Below are positions 23,401-34,101 of a stretch of 64,000 nucleotides of DNA, one piece after another. The translations under genes were made by a program, and so were the position numbers. Source of the stretch: Phytopythium helicoides (lineage: Eukaryota > Oomycota > Peronosporomycetes > Pythiales > Pythiaceae); NCBI GenBank assembly GCA_024867545.1, contig JANFNE010000013.1, forward strand, positions 558,001-622,000, given 5' to 3'. Numbering within the stretch: position 1 is the stretch's first letter; each line of letters begins with the position of its first letter. The notes beneath the pieces were generated by a model. It saw nothing but the letters and a program-made list of their open reading frames with translations. It searched no databases and was not told where the DNA came from.

Positions 23401-24573
23401 CGCTTTTCTTTGCTAGCCAAGTTCACATCGAGCACTTCCTGTAGTGTTTTCCGCACCCAAAGGTAGAACATTAAGCGATCTTCGTCAAGTAGCTCGCGTA
23501 AGAAGAGACTAAACGTTGCAACTTCCGGAAATTGCTCGCGTCGAAGCTCGATATTTAGCATAAGATCGAGACACTCTTGGTCAGCAAGTACTCGAAGCCC
23601 AAGTGCATGGTGAATATAGCGCTGAGCCATATAGGGCATAATGAGTTTGTTGCTGGATGTACCCGGGCTAATCTTTGAGACAGCCAAAACGGGTGTATCG
23701 GACGAATTGAAGCACTCTGACAGGCTATTGTAAACGTCTTCAATCAATCGAAGCAGCCACGCCGTCAGGCGAACCTTTGGGGTGAGCTTCGAGGTTGAAG
23801 ACAAGCGGAGACTTTCAACGAACCGTGGGTACCGAGCTGTGAGTACCTCCATGCTGATGTACTTATTGAGAGTGGGTTCATCATTCTGCGAAGCCTCGTT
23901 CTGGTTTGTTGATCGCGATCCTGATATCAACGGGAGCCGCGGTTGATCTTTGCCTGCGATCATCTTGCTTCTAATCCCCGTCCTTGATGAACTTAGCGTC
24001 TTTGAGGACGGTGATATCGGATTCTCCCATGCTATCACTGATGTTGGGGTGTCTGTTCGCAACCCTGCTGGAGGTTCTTCTGTAAGCAACCCGCGCTGCC
24101 TTTCGGCCGAAAATCCAGAGAGATCAGTATTCACCACACGAAATCAGGAACAGCAGCATGTTTAACGCACCGCAACTGCACATTGATGTACTCAATCTCA
24201 TCCAAGTATGGCAGGAGCATCTTCTTTTGCTCCAAATCTGCAGCGGAAAGCTGAATATCACACAAGGCAAAGCTCTAGCTCAGTGTATAGCGTACTGGAC
24301 CATTCCCATATAAAACGTTACCCGCTCGCGCTTCGGTCCTTGTTCCTTGGCTGGAGTTGACCGCGATATGAAGCCGGAATTCTTGGTACTCGGAAGCGGA
24401 TCTTCTTCTCCTGCAACTGCAATGGGCTCACCACGCCATTGTTTTTGAATTGCCCCAAACCATTCGACCGCTTGAGCATCTTCATGTTGCTGCTTAGGCC
24501 GCTTCCGAAGCTTCGATGCAGATGCAGCAACCGCGTCGCCATTTTCAGCTGCGTACGGAGATCTCTTCTTCAT
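17463..24573 (-). CDS. giant ankyrin-repeat/IQ-motif protein, frame broken three times
   Basis: The N-terminal exon (24322-24573; the frame is open upstream, so a 5' exon may be missing) is followed by a 71-nt intron (24251-24321) and an exon from 24250 to about 24174. One more intron with an uncertain acceptor leads to one long region down to the TAA at 17463. In order the protein has a helical region, a Lys/Arg-rich coiled coil with many IQ motifs (IQRAYRARKRARK, IQRVFRGYRAR, IQRQFRRYL), ankyrin repeats, an acidic linker, more IQ motifs (IQRTFRARR, IQKTFRGYCGRR), a TPR-like segment and a final IQ/coiled coil, over 2200 residues in total. IQ motifs imply calmodulin binding; a ciliary or cytoskeletal role is inference. 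Continuity requires one-base corrections near 22715-22726, 21137-21145 and 20394-20396, each in the sense of one missing base. Confidence 0.65.
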
Positions 24574-24699
24574 CACGAGGGTAATGCGAAGGGACACTAC
24601 ATTGACGCGTCGTCCTAAAAGTGCAAGTTCAAGGCGTTCAGGAGTGATTGGTCGCCGATAGTACTTCAACTGGAGACTATCTCAAGCATTTTCCGATGA

Positions 24700-25608
24700 A
24701 TGAACAGAATTTTCTTTTGCGAGAGCTCTGCATTTGATTTCGAGCCACAGTCATCTCTGCTTCACTCCCCAAGTTTCAGCCTCAAGCATACCACTATGAC
24801 TTCTCCGATCGCCTTTTCTATCAAGCATCTCATTCAAGTAGATGGCCCGACTGCCTACAGCTGCAAGAGCGAGCCGACAATGGCCAGCAATGACCGCTCT
24901 GAACACATATGTCCAGGTTCGAATGAGTGCCCCAACACCAGCCATCGGGTGTGCGTCATTCGTCCCCTCCCAGTTCTCCGCATGCTTGTTGAGGACCTCG
25001 GTTTGTCGATGAGCACGAACATTGTGCTTGATGGAGTTGAATGGGTGAGCACAAGCGATGTCTTCAGACGTGGTGAGGTACTCCTTCCTGAAGAGGCCAA
25101 GGAAAACATATATGAAGCATTCAGCGACGCTGTGGACGAGGACATCGTGTCGTGGGACGTATCTGAACTCATCGTGAGCGCATTTGGCGATTGCTGGGAC
25201 CATCGAATCCGCACACGCAACGACCCACTCAGTGACAAAGCTTCGAGACTGTCAATCCGCGCTCTGTTCGCCTTCTACTACAATTCAGCAGAAGGCTATA
25301 TCGACTTTGGGCTGCATCACACCCTGAAGAGTGCAGTGAATCACTGTGTTGCCCACCGCGGCACTAGAAAGCATGTGATGCTAGGACCTGCGAGTCCACC
25401 AACTGCTGACCAGTGGGTTATTGACTTGCAGTCGCTTGTAATCCGACTGACCCAAAAGGTCGACGGGTTGACTGAGGCAGGCAAGAAGAAGGAAATGCAA
25501 GAAGACAAAAAGAAAGAAAAACGAATGGAGTCGGCGAAGAGGATTGTTGCAATGGACTCCGCTTCTCGGGCAGCTCCTCTGGCTCTGATTGTGATTGACA
25601 AGTTTTGA
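24700..25608 (+). CDS. unrecognised protein with basic C-terminal coiled coil
   Basis: Single-exon frame; 302 codons from ATG 24700, or 270 from ATG 24796. I prefer the second: residues before it are Phe/Ser/His-rich and leader-like, and the gene is divergent from the ankyrin/IQ gene, whose 5' end lies about 130 bases away. The middle part is acidic and well structured in appearance (for example SDAVDEDIVSWDVSELIVS). The C-terminus has a Lys/Glu-rich heptad-like stretch (KKKEMQEDKKKEKRMES) and then a hydrophobic end. No family recognised. Confidence 0.5.
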   Translation: MNRIFFCESSAFDFEPQSSLLHSPSFSLKHTTMTSPIAFSIKHLIQVDGPTAYSCKSEPTMASNDRSEHICPGSNECPNTSHRVCVIRPLPVLRMLVEDLGLSMSTNIVLDGVEWVSTSDVFRRGEVLLPEEAKENIYEAFSDAVDEDIVSWDVSELIVSAFGDCWDHRIRTRNDPLSDKASRLSIRALFAFYYNSAEGYIDFGLHHTLKSAVNHCVAHRGTRKHVMLGPASPPTADQWVIDLQSLVIRLTQKVDGLTEAGKKKEMQEDKKKEKRMESAKRIVAMDSASRAAPLALIVIDKF

Positions 25609-25763
25609 GCGCTCCAGCTGAGTATTTGCAGGCTTTGCTGCACTAGTGGACCCTTTTCCGTTGACTGCTACTCCCTCGTTTCAATTTTACTTTTTACTTT
25701 AGCTCAACTAAGTACTTTCCATTGGGTGTGCCTGCAATATTTGACCCTAGTCATGCACCCATA

Positions 25764-27914
25764 CTAGATGATCTGACGCCGTTGACGTTCTGCTGCGAAT
25801 TCAAATATGGATGATATTACGTGCCGATCAAGCCGCAGATGAGCTGTTGATTCGACCATTTTTACCCGCTTGACTTGCTTGTGCTTGCTACTGCAAGTGC
25901 CACCAAAAATGCTCAGAAAAGCCAGTTTACTCGGCAATGGATAGGGTGCTTCTGGCACTGGCAGTAGCTCGTCTTGATGAGGCTCAGCTACTTTTGACAC
26001 ATCGCTGTAGAACCAAGATACCACGGATAGTCGGACCCATTGAAGCGTTAGATTGAAGCACAGCATGTCGCGCGCGGCGGCCACGTCTTCAATAGTATGC
26101 AGAGCATAGCCATAGTTGGAGGCCCAACTCTCAAAGTGTGTGACGTTCCAAGCAAACAACGAGCTTTCGTTGGCTAGCTCCTTGAGCAGCGGGGCAACCG
26201 TATCAAATTCGCAGCAGACCTTCTTGATGCCCATCCCAAGCTGGCGGTACCCTTCCAAAAACTCTTCAGCGTTGATATTTGTTCCGCTAAGCGTCAGAGA
26301 TTCAAGTCTTGGACAATTGCACAGCACGCTCATAATGTCAAACGCTTCATCCAAGTTGGTGAGCTTCAGTTGTGTCAATGACGAGCCAACCAAAAGCAAA
26401 AAGCGTGGCAAGCCTTCGAAGTGAAACTGAGGCGCATCGACGATGGGCTCATGAAACTCGATCTCCAAGCAACTGACGCCTGTCCTTGCAGCCCCGTCCC
26501 GGAGTTACTGTGTCCGAGTGGCATCAAATCGTTGGCGTCCACACGGCACACTCCAAATCCAGGAATAAGCGCCATCGCGATCGATGATCTGTAGTCCATA
26601 TTGCACCAGCACGCCATATTTGATTTCAAAGTCCATCCTGCTTCCGTTGATGGAAGAGACTCGAATGGATCAGCCTGGTGAAGAACGATGTGTGCTCCTC
26701 GCTTGATCATTGCTCTCGTTGCGGTTTGAGAACTTCTTGGGCAGCACAACTGCATTCCAGCAAGGCATCGTACAGGATCGTAGGCTTCCATGACACTCAT
26801 CATTGCAGTGATGTACGTGTCTTTCATACTCACGTTACCGAGATAGACGTGTGTGATGGACGACCGAGATCGCGCGTGCTTGGAGAAAAAGGCATGTGCC
26901 ACAAACCGCCAATACCGTGTGTTTGCCTCTTCATTGTCCAGCTCACCGATTGTAGTCTCGACATTTTTCACGGTTCGAGCTTCCGCCAGAGCAGTACATA
27001 ATCTTGGGAAGACCGTGTTCAGGTCGCCACTGCCCTTGAAAGCGATGGAGAGTGTATTGATCCTGGCAAGTTCTTGGACAGGTCGATCACTTGAACAGAG
27101 CAGGCGCTCATAGAATTGACCAGCGCGTGCCACCGTTTTGCCAATCTCTGCACGCTCTGAAGCTAGCTGAGAGGTGTTGTTGTGCTCGATTACGAGCGCT
27201 GAAATCATGAGACCGTCGGCGCTCGCCACAAACTCTTCAATATCCTTGGCGACGTCCTCGGGCACATCCTCCGCACCAACCTCAACACTAACAGCGTTCA
27301 TCACGAAAGCGCTCTTGGAGCCTTCTCCAACGCTAAAAGGGAAGCGCCAGCCCCTGTGTCGGTCTCGCAGCGCCATGAGCGCGCGCAAGCTCTGGTCCCG
27401 CTCGACCTCTCTGTCTCGCGTGCACATGCTGACCTCGACCACGACCGGGACCTCGAGGTACTGGATGGTGGTCAGGATCCCTCTCCTGCCTTGCCCGGCC
27501 TTGATCAGAATCTCCAGCAGTCCGTTGGTCGGCACCGCGTTCGAGTCGCCGAGCATCGCCAGCAGCAGATCACAGTTCCAAGACCCTCTCTCGCCGCCCT
27601 GTTCGAGCGCGAAGACCACCGGCAGCGCCTGGGCCCTGTCAGCGTCGCTCGCCTCGCTCGACTTTGGTGTCAATGACCCCGCAGCCCTCCACGAGCGCCT
27701 GCTCGAGCGCCGTGCCGTCGGTTTTCGCCAGCAGCGCGAGCAGCACGAGCGCGTCTCGCACGCCGCGCAGACGCAGCGCGGAGGCCTCGGAGCTCCGTGG
27801 AGCGCTCACCAGCAGGCAGCGCCGCGTCTCGCGGCCCACCGAGCGCGCGTCCAGCGCCAGCAGGCCCCGCGCAGGCGCCAGCCAGAAGCAGAGCGCGCGC
27901 CACCGCGCGTCCAT
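25764..27914 (-). CDS. LRR-like family protein, copy 1, frame broken twice
   Basis: Starts MDARWRALCFW at 27914 and ends with TAG at 25764. It is a paralogue of the genes at 31465 and 34102: same length class (716 residues if corrected), same N-terminal pattern (LRGVRDALVLLALLAK), same middle motif (FPRLCTALAEARTV, FFSKHARSRSSITHV), the xPGFGVCRVDxxDLMPLG box, and LRR-like units (CPRLESLTLSGTNINAEEFLEGYRQLG) before a conserved C-terminus (FEFAAERQRR). The frame changes by +1 base between 27636 and 27665, and by one missing base near 26468-26480. The net change is zero and the total length is a multiple of three. Paralogous sequence continues on both sides, so introns are an unlikely explanation. 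Function unknown. Confidence 0.55.
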
Positions 27915-28129
27915 GGCGACTTGAAGTGAGACTGACCCGGATTTCGAAAATGCACATATTCGCACTCCTTCAAGCAGGACATAAACCAGGAGCTCCGCCG
28001 CATATATTTACTCAGGCTGGAAGATTCCTATCGCGCTAGGTGCTCAACACTTACGTGCTCGATCGACGTTATTGAGGTAGCAACAGATATTTCTTTATCC
28101 TCAGAATCCGCTGCACTGCATCGATCTCT

Positions 28130-29060
28130 TTCTTGTAGCTGGTGGAAGCGAACTCGTGCTTGTAGAGGTCACTGTGCGCGACAACGCACTAGTACAATTT
28201 AGAAAGTTGAATGCCGAGGCTATTGAGCGAGCTTGCTGCTTGCAACGTCATCGAGAGCGCTTCGATGGAAGTCGATGGAGATGTGAGCCAGGAATATTCA
28301 GCTCAGCCACGCCAAGGTTGAATTTCGATTCCACTGGCAGTCAGTGTCGTCGAAGCCGGTGTGAATGCTTATCATGAAGACACCGCCCCCAAGCGACCTA
28401 AGCAGAACCAACCTGGTGTTAGCAGCCTCGAGATCGAGTTTGAAAACGTTGGGCGACCAAAGCGCGCAAGCAACGGTTGATATTTTATCTCGCATTGGGA
28501 CATCATTGCGTTGGTCTCTTACTCCAGCGTCTACTTCTCAAGTGCATGTGCATTTCAAAACTGCAAACACCTGAAAGTATTTGCGCTAGCTGGGGATGAA
28601 ATCTCAGCTGCTGAGTTTCTTCAAGGATACCAAACAAGCAAGACCTCCATTTCTGATAAAGGCTGCTGTTGTTGGTAGTTTTCCGTTTTCTCGGCACGGA
28701 GATACAAACCTTTCATTGGGTCAAAAATACGCCCTAAGAAATCCCAGCGGGAGCTCCAAGGTAAGAGCGAGAGTGGTGCGTTGGGTCTTGATGAAGAATC
28801 TCTATCGAACATAAATGAAAGGCTATCATGCCACCCTCACTTTAGTTTTGCATGTTGAATGGCAACTCGTTCTCGTTTTCACACTCAGATATTCAGTGTC
28901 ATGGGCACTAATAGATCCATGCCTCCAACATGCAGGCTTCGCCGTTGCTGTCGAAAAAATCGCTCGACGGAGCGGGTGGTTATTCAGCTCAGGAAGTTGG
29001 TGATTCATGCTCCGACCCCAATGGATGACAGCGAGTTAGTTATCCATGGGATGTGATCAC
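28130..29060 (+). pseudogene. relic of the LRR-like family
   Basis: Scattered plus-strand fragments match conserved boxes of the neighbouring family in the right order. GVSSLEIEFENVGRP corresponds to the LEIEFHEP box. NCKHLKVFALAGDEISAAEFLQGY matches the CPRLESLTLSGTNINAEEFLEGY box. The frame is interrupted by many stops and shifts, with no start. This is an old copy, inverted relative to the adjacent copy 1. The rest of 27915-29871 shows nothing recognisable beyond promoter space. Confidence 0.6.
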
Positions 29061-29871
29061 TCGATACCAAGAATGCAAGCTGGCGATTCTCTATCAACAC
29101 GGGGAAGCTTTCGCCAAACGTGAAATGCTATCTTGAGCTGAATACGGAGTCATGCGTGGGGAGTTCGTGAAAACAAAGTTTAGAGAGTAACGAGTGCGAA
29201 TTGGTGATGCCAGACTTCGTCCAGAGCCTTGCAAAAAGCAGGGAGAGGACATTTGAATTCCCACACCTACTTAACCCTATCCATCACCGAGACCGAGCTT
29301 ATAGCAATATTTGTTTGAATAGTGTAAAGGAATATTCACTCGAGTTTGCTAGTTGTGGCCCCACGATGGCAGGCTGCAGCCGATTTATAGCACTAGCCAG
29401 AGAGTCGTTGATGCATCAACTCCGCCTCAAATGCCCATTCGCAACAGGAAGACTGGCAGCACCGAGTTCCGATCGTCGATCGTCATTTCTCCTCGTAAAA
29501 GCTTTTTGCGTTGCTGCTCGCTCCCGCCCCGTCTTGGTCACGACGCTGCAGCGGTGATTGGCTGTGGCTCCCGGTGATGGCGCGGCGTGGACGCCAAGCT
29601 GATTGGCGGCCGGCCTTATGACGCAGCGCGGAGGTGGACCTCAGAAGCAAATCCGTGGGCCCATGCCGTCTCATTTCGGCAGTGTAGAAGAATCTGAGCG
29701 TGGTGGCCGGGATGAGCGGGGCAGTCGCTGCCAACTGCGAGCCACCGACTTCAACTTTGGGAGTGATGAGTGGCTCGCCATCGACCGGCGGTGCGACCAA
29801 TCCGGGGGACTGACGCGGCTGAAGCCAACAAATGCAGCTCCACTTCAACGCTCAGCACAGCTCACTTCACG
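29061..29871. other. intergenic leader of the first cystinosin-like gene
   Basis: About 800 bases, GC rising towards the 3' end. No recognisable gene. Confidence 0.3.
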
Positions 29872-30886
29872 ATGAGCTTCCTCTCCGGCATGTTGTCTCG
29901 CGTTCCACCTCCGCTGGCCATCGGCTCTGGCATTCTTCTATTGGGCCTGGTGCTCGGACTGACGCTGGACGCCAATGCAAGCGTCCCCGAGCCGTGGAAT
30001 CGAGTGTCGAGCGTGCTCGGGTGGCTCTACTTTGTGTGCTGGGCCGCAGCGCCGTACCCGCAAGTATTGCTCAACCACTCGCGAAAAAGCACGGTCGGCT
30101 ACTCGCTCGACTTTGCGGTGCTCTCGATCCTGGGCTTCGCGAGCTATGCAGTCTTCAACAGCGCCTTCTTCTGGAGCGAAAGCGTGCAACAAGCATACAT
30201 GCAGCACCATGACGGAAATCGCAACGCAGTGGAGCTCAACGACGTCGTGTTCGCTTTACATGCGACGGCAATCCACAGCGTATTGATCTTCCAATGTCCA
30301 ATGTCTGCTGTATCCTCAAGGAGACCGTGTTGGCAGCCGCATGACCGACGCGACGACTGTGTTGACCGTCATATCGATCGCGGCATTCGCGTTGGGAGTC
30401 GTCATGTCGGGAAATCGGAGTGAAGGACTTCTCACGACGCTCAACCTCATGTACTACCTGAGCTATGTCAAGCTGGTGTCGACACTTGTCAAGAACGTGC
30501 CGCAGGTCGCGCTCAACTTCCAACGCAAGTCAACAGCAGGGTTTACAATTTGGGCTGTGCTGCTGGATGTGCCGGGTGGTATCTTCTCACTCGCACAGCT
30601 TGCGCTCGACAGCTGGGCTGTCGGAGACTGGGGAGCCATCCTTGGAGATCCCGTAAAGCTGTGGCTGGCTATTGTCAGTCTAGCTATCGACGTCGTCTAC
30701 TGTGTTCAGCACTACCTTTTGTACCCTCAATTACCCAAGGAAGAGCACTTGCCGCTTGTTGCCGGGAAGCATGTTGTCGCTCCATCATATATGCCTCACA
30801 GTCTCTGGATGGCTCGCGTCAATGGAGGCGAACACGCTGTCGAACCCGCCGTCTGGGAGCCGGCAGGTGAGAATCATCGAGTGTAG
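29872..30886 (+). pseudogene. cystinosin-family PQ-loop transporter, copy A, broken by a 7-bp duplication
   Basis: ATG 29872 opens a 7-helix PQ-loop protein of the cystinosin type: LDANASVPEPWNRVSSVLGW, first PQ loop YPQVLLNHSRKSTVGYSLD, an NDVVF box, second PQ loop VPQVALNFQRKSTAGFTIW, then the VLLDVPGG and GDPVKLWL boxes. The frame is lost at 30291-30304, where CCAATGT occurs twice in tandem; removing one copy restores a 335-residue frame. Cystinosins export cystine (proton-coupled) from lysosomes. The rest of the gene is intact in sequence, so the damage is recent, or else an assembly error. Paralogues: 37032, 38558, 39965. Confidence 0.75.
30291..30304 (+). repeat. 7-bp direct tandem duplication disrupting copy A
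   Basis: CCAATGT followed directly by CCAATGT. It lies where paralogues read FQCxxYP, and the extra copy shifts the frame into stops. Confidence 0.8.
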
Positions 30887-31464
30887 ATTGCTCCTTTGCT
30901 GTCCGCGAGCATTATCATATAAAGGAAGTGGCAAATTTTGAGCAAGTCCCTGCGGAATGGGTCATTCCCGCTCATTTGTTCCATCTTGAGATGTCGCCAA
31001 ACACAATTTGCTTCGACCACTTTCAAGAACGACCATGCACACGGCTAATCGAAAAAAAAAAAAATGTTTACAAAGCACATTTCCCGAAGAAATTCACAGT
31101 TGAGGTAGCAGTTGCAGTGGCAGGTCGGATATCTCGGTTCACCATAACTTTGAGCGGCGTTGTGTCTGCGAGAAATCAACTTGGAGCGAAAAGCCGAGAC
31201 GCTAATCCTGAGTTCAAACCTCCAAATCCGTCTTCAACAATAACAGCAACAACAACTGCAGAGAAGTAAGCGAATCCAGTTGCGCCGGTTGCTTTATACT
31301 GTACGCCATGCTCAGAGTCGAAGCACATTTTCCCCAAGCTGTCGTGCCGATGACATCTAGCTTGCACTGGCTGAAGAAGCATCTGCACCTATCAAGGTGT
31401 GCTGTACCGTGTACCGGTATAATACCGCCAATCCATTTGAGTTTCTCCGCTTGAAGCCAAAGCC
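30887..31464. other. intergenic
   Basis: About 580 bases with A-rich tracts (a run of A at 31052-31064). A GTACCG-rich palindromic stretch lies about 60 bases before the next ATG. No gene seen. Confidence 0.35.
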
Positions 31465-33684
31465 ATGGAGGCGCGCTTCGACTTCCTGCGGCCGTGGTGC
31501 TCGCCGTTGCGCGGCCTGCTCCGCGTTCATGGGGTTAACAAGGATGACAAGACCGAAATGCTGCTCTCAGTCGACCCGGTGCCCTCGAACGAGGCGACTC
31601 CGGAGCGTCTGCGCGGCGTTCGTGACGCTTTAGTCTTGCTATCGCTGCTCTCACGAGTGGATCCAGTTGCTATAAAGCACGTGTTGGTGAGGTATTGCGA
31701 TATCCAGACGACAGGACTGAGTGAAAAATTCACGAGGGAGAAAGAGTTTCGTCTGCAACGGTTCAAGTTCACCATTCACGACCGCCATAATCTTGAGTGG
31801 GGACCTGGGCCGTTCGAGCAGTTTTTGAGTGGACTTGACGACGAGCCAACACCCGGTCTTGGGGACGCAGTAAGGAGAATTGCAGAGAACCTGGAGACTA
31901 CCGTCGAGGAATTTGATGTTCCCATCCAAGTATATGTGGTGACCTACCTGGGTTGGAGAGAGAGCGATGGGCGTCACCCGATCTTGGAGGCGCTGCTGGC
32001 TCTCCATGACAAGAACCGAAGCTGGAAGTGGCCGTTGAATCTCGGAGAGTATGACTCTGCTCCTCGTTGCGCGATCAAGCTAGACGATGTGGCTTTCAAA
32101 ATAGACACTTGGACACCAGGTATGCTGCACCAGTTAGGTGACCTCACGACGTGCGGAAGCGGAGTTACCATCTCCAACATGTCCGTGACATATGCGATTC
32201 CTGAAAATCCATTAGAGTTTTGCTCTGTCGTACAAGCGTTCGGGAACTTTTTCGGTCGGTTATATTGCGGTGGTGGCTGCCTCGACAATGCAATCGCGGT
32301 TGTGGAGAGCACCTGGTTCTTTTTTACGGATGATTTCATCCCCTTGATGCCGCGGATGTGCACCGCAGTTGCTGAAGCAAGTACAACCACAGCACTGACC
32401 TTCGTGATGGATTTTAGAGATGACCGCGAAGAGCTAAATACCTGGCTTTGGAGTTGGCTCGCGTTTGCCGCATTTTCGAAGCACGCACGCACTTGGTCGT
32501 CTCTTACCCACGTGAGTATTGAAGCAGCTAGCATCCGTAGATCTGACATCCACGCCATTGGTGAGTTACTTGCAGCTGAAGATCCACTTACATTCTTGAT
32601 CCGGCAGAGTGGGATTGTTATTGGCAACAATGAAGCGAATACTATCCCAAGTTCACGAACGTCGACCCGCTTCGTACTCAGAAAGGGGACATCTGTGATG
32701 ATGCTTCCCATGCATAATTGCGAGGAAATCCCTCCTGGAGAAGAGACCTTTACTCTCACAATGGATGTACCGAGGGTGGTCACTCTTAGCGATGGCGAGG
32801 TCAGAGATGAGGATACTGCGCTAGCTCTTGTACCAGGTTATGGGTTGTGCCAGGTCCCACGAAATTCGCTTTGTGTGCTGGATGAAGCTGTGCAACCGAT
32901 ACTGGAGCCATCCCCCTTGACAAGCCTTAGCCTTGACATTGAAGATGAGATAGAAGATGCCGACGAAATTCCCCCAGATTCGCTTGAGTTGATCGGCCCA
33001 CCATCCACTTGCTTGCTTGAGCTGATCGGCGAATCGTTAACACGCTTGAAGCTGACTTACCGACCGGGCTATAATCCTCATGACATCGGGATTGAGCGCA
33101 TACTACGATGTTGCCCGAAACTGGAATATCTGTTTATAGCTGGAGTAGATATCGACTCGAACAGATTCCTCAAAGCATACCAAGAGCATGGGATGCGAAT
33201 TCAAGAACTTCACTGCTGTTTTACGGATATGAATGCAGTAGCAAAAGAGTTGCTGGATAGTAATTCTGCATTCTCGAGGCACATTCAGTCGCTTTATTTT
33301 CACTGCAAACGTTTTTCGCGCAATGCTACCAACGTCGAAGCAGCATGCGAGATGGTAGAGGCGCTGCTGGAGATACATAGTCCAGAATATGTACAGATCG
33401 CCGTTCCGATAGGCATGCACGAAGATATCACCAGTCGAATTGGCTGCTTCATCGAGCATGACATTCCTGTAGCTCGCGAACCGTTTCCTCTTTCCTGTCA
33501 ACTCGCTCTCGTCAGTGCGTTCGCGTCCGGTGTCAATGACAACGACCAGACCTCAAAGCGACCAAAAATGAACAGCGGTGAGCGGATGCTTCCTCAGCCC
33601 TTCAAAGAAGGTTTCAAGCTCATCTTTGCGTTTGCAGCGGAACGTGTGCATCGAAGAATTGAAATTGTCCCCAGTTGGTTTTAG
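31465..33684 (+). CDS. LRR-like family protein, copy 2
   Basis: Intact single-exon frame, 739 residues. It starts MEARFDFLRPW, continues with the family box RLRGVRDALVLLSLLSRVDPVAI, and has MPRMCTAVAEAST, FSKHARTWSSLTHV, PGYGLCQVPRNSLC, an LRR-like pair (CPKLEYLFIAGVDIDSNRFL) and the C-terminal FAFAAERVHRRIE. No signal peptide or transmembrane segment is evident, so it is probably cytosolic. It shares architecture with the genes at 25764 and 34102. I do not recognise a named family. The repeated cysteine-plus-leucine units suggest a protein-binding solenoid (inference). Confidence 0.65.
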   Translation: MEARFDFLRPWCSPLRGLLRVHGVNKDDKTEMLLSVDPVPSNEATPERLRGVRDALVLLSLLSRVDPVAIKHVLVRYCDIQTTGLSEKFTREKEFRLQRFKFTIHDRHNLEWGPGPFEQFLSGLDDEPTPGLGDAVRRIAENLETTVEEFDVPIQVYVVTYLGWRESDGRHPILEALLALHDKNRSWKWPLNLGEYDSAPRCAIKLDDVAFKIDTWTPGMLHQLGDLTTCGSGVTISNMSVTYAIPENPLEFCSVVQAFGNFFGRLYCGGGCLDNAIAVVESTWFFFTDDFIPLMPRMCTAVAEASTTTALTFVMDFRDDREELNTWLWSWLAFAAFSKHARTWSSLTHVSIEAASIRRSDIHAIGELLAAEDPLTFLIRQSGIVIGNNEANTIPSSRTSTRFVLRKGTSVMMLPMHNCEEIPPGEETFTLTMDVPRVVTLSDGEVRDEDTALALVPGYGLCQVPRNSLCVLDEAVQPILEPSPLTSLSLDIEDEIEDADEIPPDSLELIGPPSTCLLELIGESLTRLKLTYRPGYNPHDIGIERILRCCPKLEYLFIAGVDIDSNRFLKAYQEHGMRIQELHCCFTDMNAVAKELLDSNSAFSRHIQSLYFHCKRFSRNATNVEAACEMVEALLEIHSPEYVQIAVPIGMHEDITSRIGCFIEHDIPVAREPFPLSCQLALVSAFASGVNDNDQTSKRPKMNSGERMLPQPFKEGFKLIFAFAAERVHRRIEIVPSWF

Positions 33685-33930
33685 CTTGAGTGACCTTCCA
33701 ACTCTGCACGAGCCATTTCCGCTAAAATACCGTCTCGCTTTCCCTCAGTATTTTTTTTTCGCGACGTGATGCTGAGTCGACAGAGGACCGAACAATCTCA
33801 ATTCCCGGCAAGGGTCGACAAGTGGCCTCCGCCGTTCTAACGAAGTTGGGATTTTGATATTTCGACTCGTCCACTTTGCAGCGACTTGCCTCTCGAGCGC
33901 TGATCACGAGGTCGTTCATCGCTCGCATAG
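33685..33930 (+). pseudogene. C-terminal relic of the LRR-like family
   Basis: Directly after the stop of copy 2, the plus strand again encodes a piece resembling that copy's C-terminal region: LPTLHEPFPLKYRLAFPQ against PVAREPFPLSCQLALVS. About 130 bases later a weak FAA..HR..R echo of the family end follows. Stops and shifts separate the pieces. This suggests unequal exchange between tandem copies. Confidence 0.5.
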
Positions 33931-34101
33931 GTAGCTAGCTGAGCCCATTGAGGACGCTGTAGGAGTTGTAGCCCTGACTTTCAATGAAAACAGCACTGCT
34001 CGCATCGATGCCTGCATTGCCCCCCGCAATAGAGCTCAAATGCATTTGAAGTGCTTACATCATCTTTACTGGGTATACTTTGTGTGTTCAATTTGCGATC
34101 A

